NCBI RefSeq assembly: GCF_041583195.1
Contig: NZ_JBFHGL010000010.1
Span: forward strand, 40,943 to 104,942
DNA: 64,000 bases
DNA from: Sulfurimonas sp.
GTDB taxonomy: Bacteria; Campylobacterota; Campylobacteria; Campylobacterales; Sulfurimonadaceae
Reading direction: 5' to 3'
Position numbers and translations under genes: made by a program. This document shows, one piece after another, positions 9,642 through 17,617 of the stretch; positions within the stretch are counted from its first letter, which is position 1; each line of letters starts with the position of its first letter. The notes beneath the pieces were generated by a model. It was given only the letters and a program-made list of their open reading frames with translations. It was not told the origin of the DNA and did not search any database.

Positions 9642-10451
9642 ATGGGATTGATACAAACAAACTTGGACAGTTTAGGTTTTGCAAGTTTATATTCGCAGCA
9701 GATGGACGTTTCTACGTTTAAAGGTAAAAACAGTGAAGATTGGGATAAACGTGCAAACAGCATGAACAATAATGTTCACAATAGCATATATACAAAAACT
9801 TTCATTGATAAAATAGATACGAGTGATGCTGATTCACTTTTAGACGTAGGGTGTGGTCCAGGTACTATATCACTGGCTATAGCCGATAAACTCTCAAATG
9901 TTTATGCTCTTGATTATTCATCCGGTATGCTTGATTGTGTTGAGAAAAATTGTGAAGAAAAAAAGATAGATAATATCTCAACAATAAATAAGTCCTGGTA
10001 TGATGATTGGGATGAGGTTCCAAATGCCGACATTGTCGTAGCTTCACGTTCAATGGAGGTAAAAGATATTAAAGATGCACTGATGAAATTAAACTCAAAG
10101 GCAAATAAAAGAGTATACCTGACTACGAAAGTCGGAGGAAGTTTTATAGATAACAAGATCTTAAACCAACTAAGCAGAGAGATCTATCCAAGGCCTGATT
10201 ATATATATCTTGTAAATGTATTACATAGTATGGGGATATATGCAAAAGTTGATTTTATTAAAAGTGAAAACACAAAGTTTTCAAGTTCAAGAGATGATGA
10301 GTTTGTAGAAAAAGTCGCTTGGAGTTTGGGCGAACTATCCAACGATGAGAAAGAAGTTTTAAAAAAATATTATAATACAACTTATAAATTTAAAAAAACT
10401 GATGAATATATGGATTGGGCATTAATATCTTGGGATGTAAAGTCGCTATAA
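9642..10451 (+). CDS. class I SAM-dependent methyltransferase
   Basis: Methyltransferase of 269 aa with motif I LLDVGCGPG near residues 66-74 and 'YALDYSSGMLD' as motif II. The N-terminal 'SEDWDKRANSMN' preceding motif I is frequent in small-molecule methyltransferases near Mo-related operons. Shine-Dalgarno AAAGGA precedes the ATG. It is not a close copy of the methyltransferase at 4626, so the cluster holds two separate methylation activities. Substrate unknown. Confidence 0.8.
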   Translation: MGLIQTNLDSLGFASLYSQQMDVSTFKGKNSEDWDKRANSMNNNVHNSIYTKTFIDKIDTSDADSLLDVGCGPGTISLAIADKLSNVYALDYSSGMLDCVEKNCEEKKIDNISTINKSWYDDWDEVPNADIVVASRSMEVKDIKDALMKLNSKANKRVYLTTKVGGSFIDNKILNQLSREIYPRPDYIYLVNVLHSMGIYAKVDFIKSENTKFSSSRDDEFVEKVAWSLGELSNDEKEVLKKYYNTTYKFKKTDEYMDWALISWDVKSL

Positions 10452-10497
10452 TTTCAATTTATAATATTTAGAATAAAAACTTATTTATGGAGAAAAA

Positions 10498-11346
10498 ATG
10501 TATAGATTGAATGATAGTGAGTTATTAAGATATATTGAAGAGGATGTACCGTATTTGGATCTTACAACGCATCTACAAGATATTGAAAATAAAAAAGCAA
10601 GACTAAAAATTATAACTAGAGAAGAGTTATTAGTTTCATGTATGGAAGAAGCTTGCAGAATTGTAGAATTATTGAACTGTAAAGTTGATAGTTTTATTCC
10701 ATCAAAGCAAAATGCAGGAAAAGGTGATGTTTTGCTTACTTTTTCAGGGGATTATAACGATGTTCATAAAGCTTGGAGATCAGCACAGGTACTACTTGAA
10801 TATAGTTGTAAAATGTCTACATATACACATAGTATGAAAAAAGAGATCGAGAGTGCAAATAAACACTGTGAACTATTAACTACAAGAAAAACATTTCCTC
10901 TTGCTAAAAAGTTTTGCATAAAGTCTATTATGAGCGGTGGAGCAATGCCACACAGACTAAACTTGGGTGAGACTATAGTTTTCTTTAATAATCACAGAAT
11001 CGTTTATAACACCAATCAAGAGTTCTACGAGAATATTCAAAAGTTTAAAATAAAAGTGCCTGAGAAGAAAATAGTTGTAGAGTCTGACAATTTTGAAGAT
11101 GCTGTGCAGCTGATGAAGTATGGTGTTGATGTTTTACAGCTTGATAAAGTAGAGATAGAGTTATTAAAAACTATTGTGAAATACAAAGAAGAAAATTATC
11201 CAAATGTTAAAATATTGGCATCTGGCGGTATAGATATAAACAATGCTGCAGAGTTTGCATCTACTGGCATAGATGGAATAGTAACAAGTAAACCTTACAT
11301 ATGCGGTATGGCAAATATTGGTACAAAAATGGAACTTATCGCATAA
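10498..11346 (+). CDS. modD: ModD, quinolinate phosphoribosyltransferase-like Mo-transport protein
   Basis: Protein of 282 aa of the ModD family, which shares the fold of nicotinate-nucleotide pyrophosphorylase (NadC) but is linked to molybdenum transport operons. Visible features: 'YIEEDVPYLDLTT' at the N-terminus, 'TTRKTFPLAKKFCIKSIMSGG' in the active-site region, and the C-terminal barrel strands 'VVESDNFEDAVQL', 'ILASGGIDINNAAEFASTGID'. Shine-Dalgarno GGAG precedes the ATG. It ends the uptake cluster; its biochemical role in Mo handling is not established. Confidence 0.8.
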   Translation: MYRLNDSELLRYIEEDVPYLDLTTHLQDIENKKARLKIITREELLVSCMEEACRIVELLNCKVDSFIPSKQNAGKGDVLLTFSGDYNDVHKAWRSAQVLLEYSCKMSTYTHSMKKEIESANKHCELLTTRKTFPLAKKFCIKSIMSGGAMPHRLNLGETIVFFNNHRIVYNTNQEFYENIQKFKIKVPEKKIVVESDNFEDAVQLMKYGVDVLQLDKVEIELLKTIVKYKEENYPNVKILASGGIDINNAAEFASTGIDGIVTSKPYICGMANIGTKMELIA

Positions 11347-11410
11347 AAAATATTTTTGCAGTTTAAAAAATAATATATAAATTGCACAAAAAAGAAACAG
11401 TTTTTTCTCT

Positions 11411-11428
11411 AAGGAATGTAATATGTAT
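11411..11428 (+). promoter_or_regulatory. sigma54-like nif promoter (GG-N10-GT) for the 11464-14520 operon
   Basis: GG at 11413-11414, ten bases, then GT at 11425-11426 (AAGGAATG, TAATA, TGTAT). The spacing is that of sigma54 -24/-12 elements and the pattern matches nine other sites in this window. The -12 GC is replaced by GT. The distance to the next ATG (39 bases from the -12 G) leaves a 26-base leader carrying a GGAG ribosome site. Confidence 0.6.
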
Positions 11429-11463
11429 TATAGAATTATATATTATATTTTTTTGGAGAGATT

Positions 11464-11553
11464 ATGGAAACTATTATATTACCACTGGCACTTTTGACAT
11501 ATGCGGCTACAGTTGTTATGTATGCTAAAAAAGTTGAAAGCAAGAGGGCATAA
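11464..11553 (+). CDS. 29-residue single-helix membrane peptide
   Basis: Small ORF too short for routine calling: METIILPLALLTYAAT followed by VVMYAKK and a charged tail ending KRA. One hydrophobic helix (about residues 4-20) then Lys/Arg residues gives a clear inner-membrane topology. A good Shine-Dalgarno (GGAGAG, 11455-11460) and a TAATG overlap with the aldo/keto reductase gene support translation. It is the first gene behind a nif-type promoter. It may be a membrane anchor or a leader peptide for the operon; no known family recognised. Confidence 0.6.
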   Translation: METIILPLALLTYAATVVMYAKKVESKRA

Positions 11554-12653
11554 TGAGTTTCGCAACGCAAGAAGACACACTTAATTTTGCTAAAAAATTC
11601 TCAAACTATAAAGATTTTTATACTCAACATAACGGGTTGATATTTTCTAAACTTGGTCTTGGTACTTTTAATAAAGAACCTTATAAAGAGGAAAATTATG
11701 TATTTCACTATATTGAAGCTGTAAAGCAGGCAATAAGAAGTGGAATAAATTTGATAGATACAGCTAGTAACTATAGATACGGGCAAAGTGAAAAAGAGAT
11801 AGGTGAAGCTTTAGTTGAACTTGGTGATGAGGTTAAACGTGAAGAGCTTATAATCTGTTCTAAAGGCGGATTTATTCAGCTAGATTTCCCTTTCCCTGAA
11901 AATCCGTATACATGGATCAAAGAAAACATAACAGATGCAGGTCTTGCAACTGAAGATGAGATAGAACTAGATCAGCACTGTATGACACCTGATTATTTAG
12001 AGTGGAGCTGTAGACGCTCTCTTGAGAATCTTGGAGTTGAATCGTTAGATATATACTATCTTCACAATCCTGAGATGCAAATATTAAAGCTTGGAAAAAA
12101 AGACTTTTATAAACAAATTGAAAAAGTGTTTCAAAGGTTTGAAAAACTTGCTGACGAAGGCTTATTTAAAACTTACGGTGTAGCTGTATGGAACGGTTTT
12201 ACTGCTGAGAACGAAGAACTTATAAGTTTAGAAAAACTTGTAGAGATCGCAGAAAAAGTTGGTGGAGAAAACCACAGGTTTAAATATATCCAGCTTCCGT
12301 TTAATATGGGTAAAACAAACGCTTATACTACTCCTACGCAGAAAGTAAATAATCAAGAGTGTTCTATTATTAATGCTGCGTATAAACTTGGAATTGGTGT
12401 AATAAGTTCATCTTCACTGCTTCAGATGAACCTGTTTAAAAAATCTTTTACGGCTGAGACAGGTGTAGTTTTAGATAGTTCAATGACTCTAAAGAGTGAT
12501 ATACAACTTGCACTTCAGTTTGTTCGCTCAACTCCGGGAATTGTTAGTTCATTATTTGGTTCTAAAGTTCCTGTTCATATTAAAGAGAACTGTGAGATCT
12601 CAAAAGTTAAGTCAGTAAAAAGAGAAAAATATGACTTACTGTACAGGCTGTAA
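11553..12653 (+). CDS. aldo/keto reductase family protein (nif island copy 1)
   Basis: 366 aa. N-terminal 'SKLGLGTFNK', then 'GINLIDTASNYRYGQSEKEI' with catalytic Asp and Tyr (IDTASNYRYG), 'ICSKGGF' supplying the catalytic Lys, and 'SLDIYYLHNPE' supplying the His. The usual AKR tetrad therefore appears intact. It carries a long insertion relative to 300-residue AKRs. The start overlaps the 29-residue ORF. A paralogue with the same insertion style lies at 38038-39201, also under a nif-type promoter. Substrate unknown; a redox role tied to nitrogen fixation is inferred from position. Confidence 0.85.
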   Translation: MSFATQEDTLNFAKKFSNYKDFYTQHNGLIFSKLGLGTFNKEPYKEENYVFHYIEAVKQAIRSGINLIDTASNYRYGQSEKEIGEALVELGDEVKREELIICSKGGFIQLDFPFPENPYTWIKENITDAGLATEDEIELDQHCMTPDYLEWSCRRSLENLGVESLDIYYLHNPEMQILKLGKKDFYKQIEKVFQRFEKLADEGLFKTYGVAVWNGFTAENEELISLEKLVEIAEKVGGENHRFKYIQLPFNMGKTNAYTTPTQKVNNQECSIINAAYKLGIGVISSSSLLQMNLFKKSFTAETGVVLDSSMTLKSDIQLALQFVRSTPGIVSSLFGSKVPVHIKENCEISKVKSVKREKYDLLYRL

Positions 12654-12656
12654 GTT

Positions 12657-14300
12657 TTGATTTATGACGTAATCGTAGTCGGTGGTGGAATTGCAGGTTT
12701 AATGGCTGCAATAGAAGCTAAGACCAATTCCAATAAAGTAGCTATAGTTACAAAAGGAAATATATTTAAATCAAACTCTTCACTTGCCAGTGGAGGGATA
12801 AATTCTGTTTTAGATAAAAATGACACTCATGAGATAAAAAAACATATAGATGATACACTTAAAGGCGGTTACGGTTTAAGTGACAAAAAAAGTGTATCTT
12901 ATATGTGTAACCGTGCTCCGCATATAATCAAAAAACTTGTATCTTACGGTGTTGAGTTTGACAAAGATGAAAACGGTGAGATAGCACAAAGAAGTTTCGG
13001 CGGTGGTATATCTAAGAGAACTTGTTATGTGGGTGATAAAACAGGTTCAGCTATTATGCAGGCTCTTATTAAAAAAGCAAAAATTATGGGTGTTACATTT
13101 GTAGCAAACAATTTTGTTATGAATATTACAAAACTAAATAATCAAATAAGCGGTGTAGTAGCTATAAGAAGAATAGATTCATCACTTATGGTATATCCAG
13201 CAAAGGCAGTAATACTTGCCGGTGGTGGTTATGCAGGTATATATAGAGGACACTCTACTAATGCACAAGATTATACAGGTGATATGCTTGCAATCGCTCT
13301 AAGAGCAGGGTTGAATTTAAAAGATATGGAGTTTGTTCAGTTCCATCCTACAGGAATGAATAAAAGCTCTTATCTTATCAGTGAAGCTGCTCGTGGTGAA
13401 GGCGGACACTTAGTAAATAGTGACGGAAAGCGTTTTGTAGATGAACTTGCTACAAGAGATATTGTCTCACGCGCTATTTTAAAAGAGATTAATGATGGTA
13501 AAAAAGTATATTTAGATCTTAGACATTTAGATAAAGAACATATTGAAACAAAACTCCCAAGTCTATATAAGGCAGCTTATAATCAAGCAGGGATTGACGT
13601 TACAACTGAATTACTTGAAGTTACTCCGGTTGCTCATTACTCTATGGGTGGTATAGAATCTTTAATGACAAAAACAGATATCAAAGGTCTGTTCGTTTGT
13701 GGAGAATGTGCAGTTAATAATATACACGGTGCAAACAGATTAGGCGGTAACTCATTACTAGAAGGTGCAGTATTTGGTGAACTTGCAGGTGAAAATGCAA
13801 GAGAATTCGCGAAACATAAAGATTTTTTACCGATCGATTACAATATTGTAGTCAAAGATCAAAAAGTTGTAGATAACATTTTTGACAGAGATACTACAAA
13901 AAACTTTAACTCCATGCGTATAAGTATGGGGGAAACTATGTTTAAGTATGCAGGTATACATAGAGATTATGACTCTCTAATTAAGGCATTTGATTATATA
14001 AAATATTTGAGAAAGCAAGCAGGTAGCTTACACTGTATAGATAAAGGAAGAAACAATAATGTAGAACTTATATCTATCCTTGAGCTAAAAAATGCACTTG
14101 AGGTTGCTGAAGCAGTCGTCTTGAGTGCACTCGAGAGAGAGGAAAGCCGCGGTGCTCATTCAAGAGATGATTTTCTTGAGTCTGATGCAGACAAAGAGAG
14201 ATCAATCTTAGTGAATGAGCCAAAAAAAGGTTTTTTCAAAGTGTGGTATGAAAATAAAAGCGCTTTATTAAACCAAGTAATCAAACTAATCAAAAATTAA
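12657..14300 (+). CDS. FAD-dependent oxidoreductase of the NadB/FrdA (aspartate oxidase/fumarate reductase) family
   Basis: 547 aa starting at TTG, since no in-frame ATG precedes the FAD-binding motif 'DVIVVGGGIAGLMAA' (residues 3-17). Further family motifs: 'SSLASGGIN', 'FVQFHPTG', 'SEAARGEGGHLVNSDGKRF', the catalytic-Arg region 'RDIVSRAI', 'VAHYSMGGI' and 'GANRLGGNSLLEGAVFG'. The C-terminal helical domain has 'REESRGAHSRDDF'. It could be L-aspartate oxidase-like or a fumarate/succinate enzyme; no iron-sulphur or membrane partner is adjacent. It lies between an aldo/keto reductase and nifT, in the same operon. Confidence 0.85.
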   Translation: MIYDVIVVGGGIAGLMAAIEAKTNSNKVAIVTKGNIFKSNSSLASGGINSVLDKNDTHEIKKHIDDTLKGGYGLSDKKSVSYMCNRAPHIIKKLVSYGVEFDKDENGEIAQRSFGGGISKRTCYVGDKTGSAIMQALIKKAKIMGVTFVANNFVMNITKLNNQISGVVAIRRIDSSLMVYPAKAVILAGGGYAGIYRGHSTNAQDYTGDMLAIALRAGLNLKDMEFVQFHPTGMNKSSYLISEAARGEGGHLVNSDGKRFVDELATRDIVSRAILKEINDGKKVYLDLRHLDKEHIETKLPSLYKAAYNQAGIDVTTELLEVTPVAHYSMGGIESLMTKTDIKGLFVCGECAVNNIHGANRLGGNSLLEGAVFGELAGENAREFAKHKDFLPIDYNIVVKDQKVVDNIFDRDTTKNFNSMRISMGETMFKYAGIHRDYDSLIKAFDYIKYLRKQAGSLHCIDKGRNNNVELISILELKNALEVAEAVVLSALEREESRGAHSRDDFLESDADKERSILVNEPKKGFFKVWYENKSALLNQVIKLIKN

Positions 14301-14307
14301 AGGAGAA

Positions 14308-14520
14308 ATGATGGCAAAAGTAATGTTAAGAGAAAATAATGGAGAGATCTCTTTCTATGTAGCAAAAAAAGATATGGAAGAGACTATTGAGAGTATAGAG
14401 TTTAACACTGATGAAAAATGGGGTGGAGAAGTAGAACTTAGCAATGGTGAGACATGGTGGATTGAACCAGGTCCAAAAAATTTACCTAAAGAAACTGTTT
14501 GTAAAAAGATAGCTGATTAA
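14308..14520 (+). CDS. nifT: NifT/FixU family protein
   Basis: Small protein of 69-70 aa matching NifT: 'AKVMLRENNGEISFYVAKKD', 'WGGEVELSNGETWWI'. Two adjacent ATGs (14308, 14311) occur; the Shine-Dalgarno AGGAG at 14301-14305 is spaced better for 14311 (MAKVMLREN). NifT is usually found after nifK; here it follows an FrdA-like flavoprotein and precedes nifA, with no nifHDK in the window. Its function is unclear in all organisms studied. Confidence 0.85.
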   Translation: MMAKVMLRENNGEISFYVAKKDMEETIESIEFNTDEKWGGEVELSNGETWWIEPGPKNLPKETVCKKIAD

Positions 14521-14601
14521 TAATTAGTCACATATCTGCTTTTTTTTTATATATATTTGAGTATAATATCATCATATAAATAAAATAAGAAGATATGTAG
14601 A

Positions 14602-16125
14602 ATGAATCCACAATGTGATATGTGTTTAACACACAAAGAATTATTAGTTTTATATGATATAGCATCATTAATATCAGATTCTAGAGATATTCAAAAATCT
14701 CTAGAGAAATCATTGACTGCGTTAAAAAATGCGCTAAATTTAGGTAATTGTGTCATCTATAAACTAGAAGACGAGAATCTAAGTATTTGTGCATCTACAG
14801 GTTTTAGCAAGCATCAAAAAAATATTTCAGAATATAAACTTGGTGAGGGTGCTACTGGTTTAGCTGCCAAGAGTATGGAACCTGTTGTTATCGAAAATAT
14901 TCATAATGATATTATATTTTTAAACAAATCTGGAAGTAGAAACAGTGATGCTATATCTTACATAGCAGTTCCTCTAATTGCAGAAGATAAAGTTATAGGT
15001 GTAATAGGTGCAAATCTTACAAAATCTACACAAATAGATTTTGAAGAGACAGTAAGAATAATGAGTATTATCAGTTCATTATTTGCACAATATATAAATT
15101 CTAATATGTCTATTGAGAAAGAAAAAGAAAGGCTTACAGAATTAAAACAGTACTACAAAATGGAATGGGATTCTAAGGTGCATAACTTTGGAGATATTAT
15201 AGGTGATAGCCCAAAAATGCAAACTGTTTACCAAGTTATAGAACGTATAGCTCAAAGTGAAGTTACGGTTCTTGTTCGTGGTGAAACAGGTACAGGTAAA
15301 GAACTTGTTGCAGCTTCTATCCATAAAAGAAGTAAAAGAAGTGATGAACCTTTTATCAAACTAAACTGTGCAGCTATTACAGATACACTTTTAGAGAGTG
15401 AACTTTTTGGTCATGAAAAAGGTGCATTTACAGATGCTAAAGAGACTAGAAAAGGTAGGTTTGAGCTGGCTGATGGCGGTACACTTTTCCTAGATGAGAT
15501 AGGGGACATCTCTGCATCTGCTCAAGTTAAACTTTTACGTGTATTACAAGAGCGTGAGTTTGAGCGTGTAGGTGGTTCTAAAACTATCCGCGTGAATGTT
15601 CGTCTGGTTGCTGCGACAAACAGAGATTTGGAGCAAATGGTAAAAGATGGAGAGTTTAGAGAGGATCTATATTACAGACTAAATGTTATACCGATAGATC
15701 TTCCGCCACTTCGTGAAAGAGGTGAAGATATAAAACTTTTAGTTAACTTCTTTTTAGAACGTTCAATGCTTAACCATAAAAAAAGAGTAAGCATTACTGA
15801 TGAAGCTATGCAAAAACTTATGGCTTATCCATGGCCTGGTAATGTGCGTGAACTTGAAAATACGATTGAGCGTATAGTTCTTATGGGTAATGAAGACGGA
15901 ATCACAGCAAGTGATATGATGCTTCTTTTACCAGCACTTAATAATGAGAAACTGAAAGATGAATACACTCAAATTCCATTAGAGAATAAAACTCTAGATG
16001 AATTGGAAAAAGAAGCTATCGTAAATGCTTTAGAAAATAGTGGGGGCAATCAAGCTGAAGCTGCTAAGTCTTTAGGAATTACTCAAAGACAAATAGGATA
16101 TAAGGTAAAAAAATATGGAATCTAG
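14602..16125 (+). CDS. nifA: NifA, nif-specific sigma54 activator with GAFTDA loop
   Basis: 507 aa: N-terminal GAF domain (about residues 20-165), central AAA+ domain with Walker A GETGTGKE (about 228-235) and Walker B 'GGTLFLDEIGD' (about 293-303), and a Fis-type HTH at the end ('GNQAEAAKSLGITQRQIGYK'). The sigma54-contact loop, normally GAFTGA, reads GAFTDA at about residues 274-279. The Cys cluster between AAA+ and HTH that marks oxygen-sensitive rhizobial NifA is absent; a CDMC motif sits at the very N-terminus. The gene has its own T-rich leader with a TATAAT-like box near 14560-14572, so it is probably sigma70-transcribed. No NifL is adjacent. Confidence 0.95.
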   Translation: MNPQCDMCLTHKELLVLYDIASLISDSRDIQKSLEKSLTALKNALNLGNCVIYKLEDENLSICASTGFSKHQKNISEYKLGEGATGLAAKSMEPVVIENIHNDIIFLNKSGSRNSDAISYIAVPLIAEDKVIGVIGANLTKSTQIDFEETVRIMSIISSLFAQYINSNMSIEKEKERLTELKQYYKMEWDSKVHNFGDIIGDSPKMQTVYQVIERIAQSEVTVLVRGETGTGKELVAASIHKRSKRSDEPFIKLNCAAITDTLLESELFGHEKGAFTDAKETRKGRFELADGGTLFLDEIGDISASAQVKLLRVLQEREFERVGGSKTIRVNVRLVAATNRDLEQMVKDGEFREDLYYRLNVIPIDLPPLRERGEDIKLLVNFFLERSMLNHKKRVSITDEAMQKLMAYPWPGNVRELENTIERIVLMGNEDGITASDMMLLLPALNNEKLKDEYTQIPLENKTLDELEKEAIVNALENSGGNQAEAAKSLGITQRQIGYKVKKYGI

Positions 16126-16651
16126 TATAAAATACAATGACGAAGAATTAGAGCTTTGTGAAGATTTTATAGATGTAGGCTATATGGCTGAAAATATAGA
16201 AGTTACAGATGCAAAGGGTGATTCTTTAGAGATTAGAAGAAGTCATCCTGATAAATCTATGACACTTCTTGTATCGTTTCCAAACGACAAAAACGGTTTT
16301 ATGGATGAGATATTATTAATGGATGAGCTTTTAAGTAAGATACAAGTACCTCTTAATTGCTACTTCATTTTTGATAAAGACTATGAAGTAGATACGGTTT
16401 TAAAAAATAGACTTAAAAAATTCACACTTGTTTTAGATTCAGAAGATGAGTTTGGAAATATGTACGGTGCAAAACTAGTTAGTGGTTCATTAGAAGACAA
16501 ACTGACTAAGTCAATGTTTTTAATCTCTAAAGACGGTGCTATTTTTTACCTTGAGATGCCAAATGATCTAAGTAAACCTTTTGATCTAGATAGACTAAGA
16601 GTAGAACTTAACAAAGCTTATACTAGCTACACAGGAACTGGATGCCATTAA
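16115..16651 (+). CDS. thioredoxin-fold (Tpx/AhpC-like) protein lacking the peroxidatic Cys
   Basis: 178 aa, overlapping the nifA end by 11 bases and hence co-expressed with it. The layout 'GYMAENIEVTDAKGD', 'MTLLVSFPN', 'LVLDSEDEFGNMYGAK', 'KSMFLISKDGAIFYLEMP' follows thiol-peroxidase-like redoxins. Where Tpx has the active-site Cys (FPSLDTPVC-like), this protein has 'FPNDKNGFMDE' without Cys. Remaining Cys residues are elsewhere (ELCED, LNCYF, TGCH at the end). A second such protein is at 29159. It may be a redox-inactive partner or chaperone of the nif system; fold assignment is by pattern only. Confidence 0.55.
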   Translation: MESSIKYNDEELELCEDFIDVGYMAENIEVTDAKGDSLEIRRSHPDKSMTLLVSFPNDKNGFMDEILLMDELLSKIQVPLNCYFIFDKDYEVDTVLKNRLKKFTLVLDSEDEFGNMYGAKLVSGSLEDKLTKSMFLISKDGAIFYLEMPNDLSKPFDLDRLRVELNKAYTSYTGTGCH

Positions 16652-16662
16652 TATAGGGCATC
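16641..16662 (+). terminator. hairpin after the nifA-redoxin unit
   Basis: GATGCC (16641-16646) pairs with GGCATC (16657-16662) across a 10-base loop; the stem overlaps the redoxin stop codon. It is followed by GTTTCAACCTTTTCTT, a weak T-rich tail, so termination is plausible but not strong. Confidence 0.4.
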
Positions 16663-16745
16663 GTTTCAACCTTTTCTTAAACTTTTCCACCAACTAAATT
16701 TCCTTAACAATTTCAAATGTCAAAAATGTGATAAATATATAATAA

Positions 16746-16763
16746 AAGGAACACTTTGTGTAT
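16746..16763 (+). promoter_or_regulatory. sigma54-like nif promoter for the SIR2-like/clpX operon
   Basis: AAGGAACA, CTTTG, TGTAT: GG at 16748-16749 and GT at 16760-16761 with exactly ten bases between. It shares the GGAACACTTT core with the nifB and nifV promoters. The -12 G is 36 bases before the ATG at 16796. Confidence 0.65.
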
Positions 16764-16795
16764 AAGTTCTAATATATAAATACATTGGACGAATT

Positions 16796-17617
16796 ATGGA
16801 AAATATAAAAGAGAAACTACAAGACGGAAGTTTAGTTCCGTTTATAGGTATGGGTGTATTTAAAAATACAACTTCAAAAGATGGCGCTACACTGCCACAT
16901 GATAGTGATTCGATGATTTTAGCACTTAATAACGGTCGTGCTATGAGTGAAAGACTTATGTATGAATATAGTCGTGCTGCAATGAGTTTGGAGCAAAGAA
17001 AGGGTAGAGAGTACATCATTCAGATGACAAACCACATCTACGCATCAAAAGAATACGATATACCATTCGCTTATGAATTTTTTAAAGATATTAAACCAAA
17101 GTATATGATAGATACTAATGTTGATGATAGCTCATGTAAAATATATGAAGATGTTGAGCATTTCATGATAACTGGTGTATCGAGAATTACAGCTGATTAT
17201 GACAGATTTTTAATCTACAAATTTGATCCTTCTACAAAAGAATATACAAGAATAGACAAAGAAGAGTTAAACGATTCACTTCCTATACTTTTCAAACCAA
17301 TGGGGTGTATGATCCCAGAGATGAACTTCATTATTAGTGATGCAGACTTTGTTGACTGGTTAACAGAAGCGATGGGCGGTTATGCACTTCCTCCATTTTT
17401 AAAAGATTATAAAAAAGACAAGTCTTACATGTTCCTGGGTGTTGATTTCTCACGCGATACTTTTAGAATGGTGGCACATGAGATAACACTAGGTTTAGAT
17501 ACTGGTATAATAGTTACGGATAAAGATGAATTAACTAAAAAAGAAAACAAGTTTGTAGACACTCATAATCTTGAAATTGTTAAAGATGAGTGTGATAACT
17601 TTTTAAAGAGTTTATAA
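16796..17617 (+). CDS. SIR2-like domain protein of the nif island
   Basis: 273 aa. The N-terminal 'LQDGSLVPFIGMGVF' resembles the nucleotide-binding start of SIR2-like proteins (LVPFIGAG type), and 'DIKPKYMIDTNVDDS' resembles the strand after it (typical 'TTNYD'). The usual catalytic His region is not evident. The gene overlaps clpX by one base (TAATG) and has its own nif-type promoter, so the pair is co-expressed. A role in regulating ClpX-dependent turnover of nitrogenase-assembly proteins is a guess from linkage. Family assignment is moderate. Confidence 0.6.
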   Translation: MENIKEKLQDGSLVPFIGMGVFKNTTSKDGATLPHDSDSMILALNNGRAMSERLMYEYSRAAMSLEQRKGREYIIQMTNHIYASKEYDIPFAYEFFKDIKPKYMIDTNVDDSSCKIYEDVEHFMITGVSRITADYDRFLIYKFDPSTKEYTRIDKEELNDSLPILFKPMGCMIPEMNFIISDADFVDWLTEAMGGYALPPFLKDYKKDKSYMFLGVDFSRDTFRMVAHEITLGLDTGIIVTDKDELTKKENKFVDTHNLEIVKDECDNFLKSL

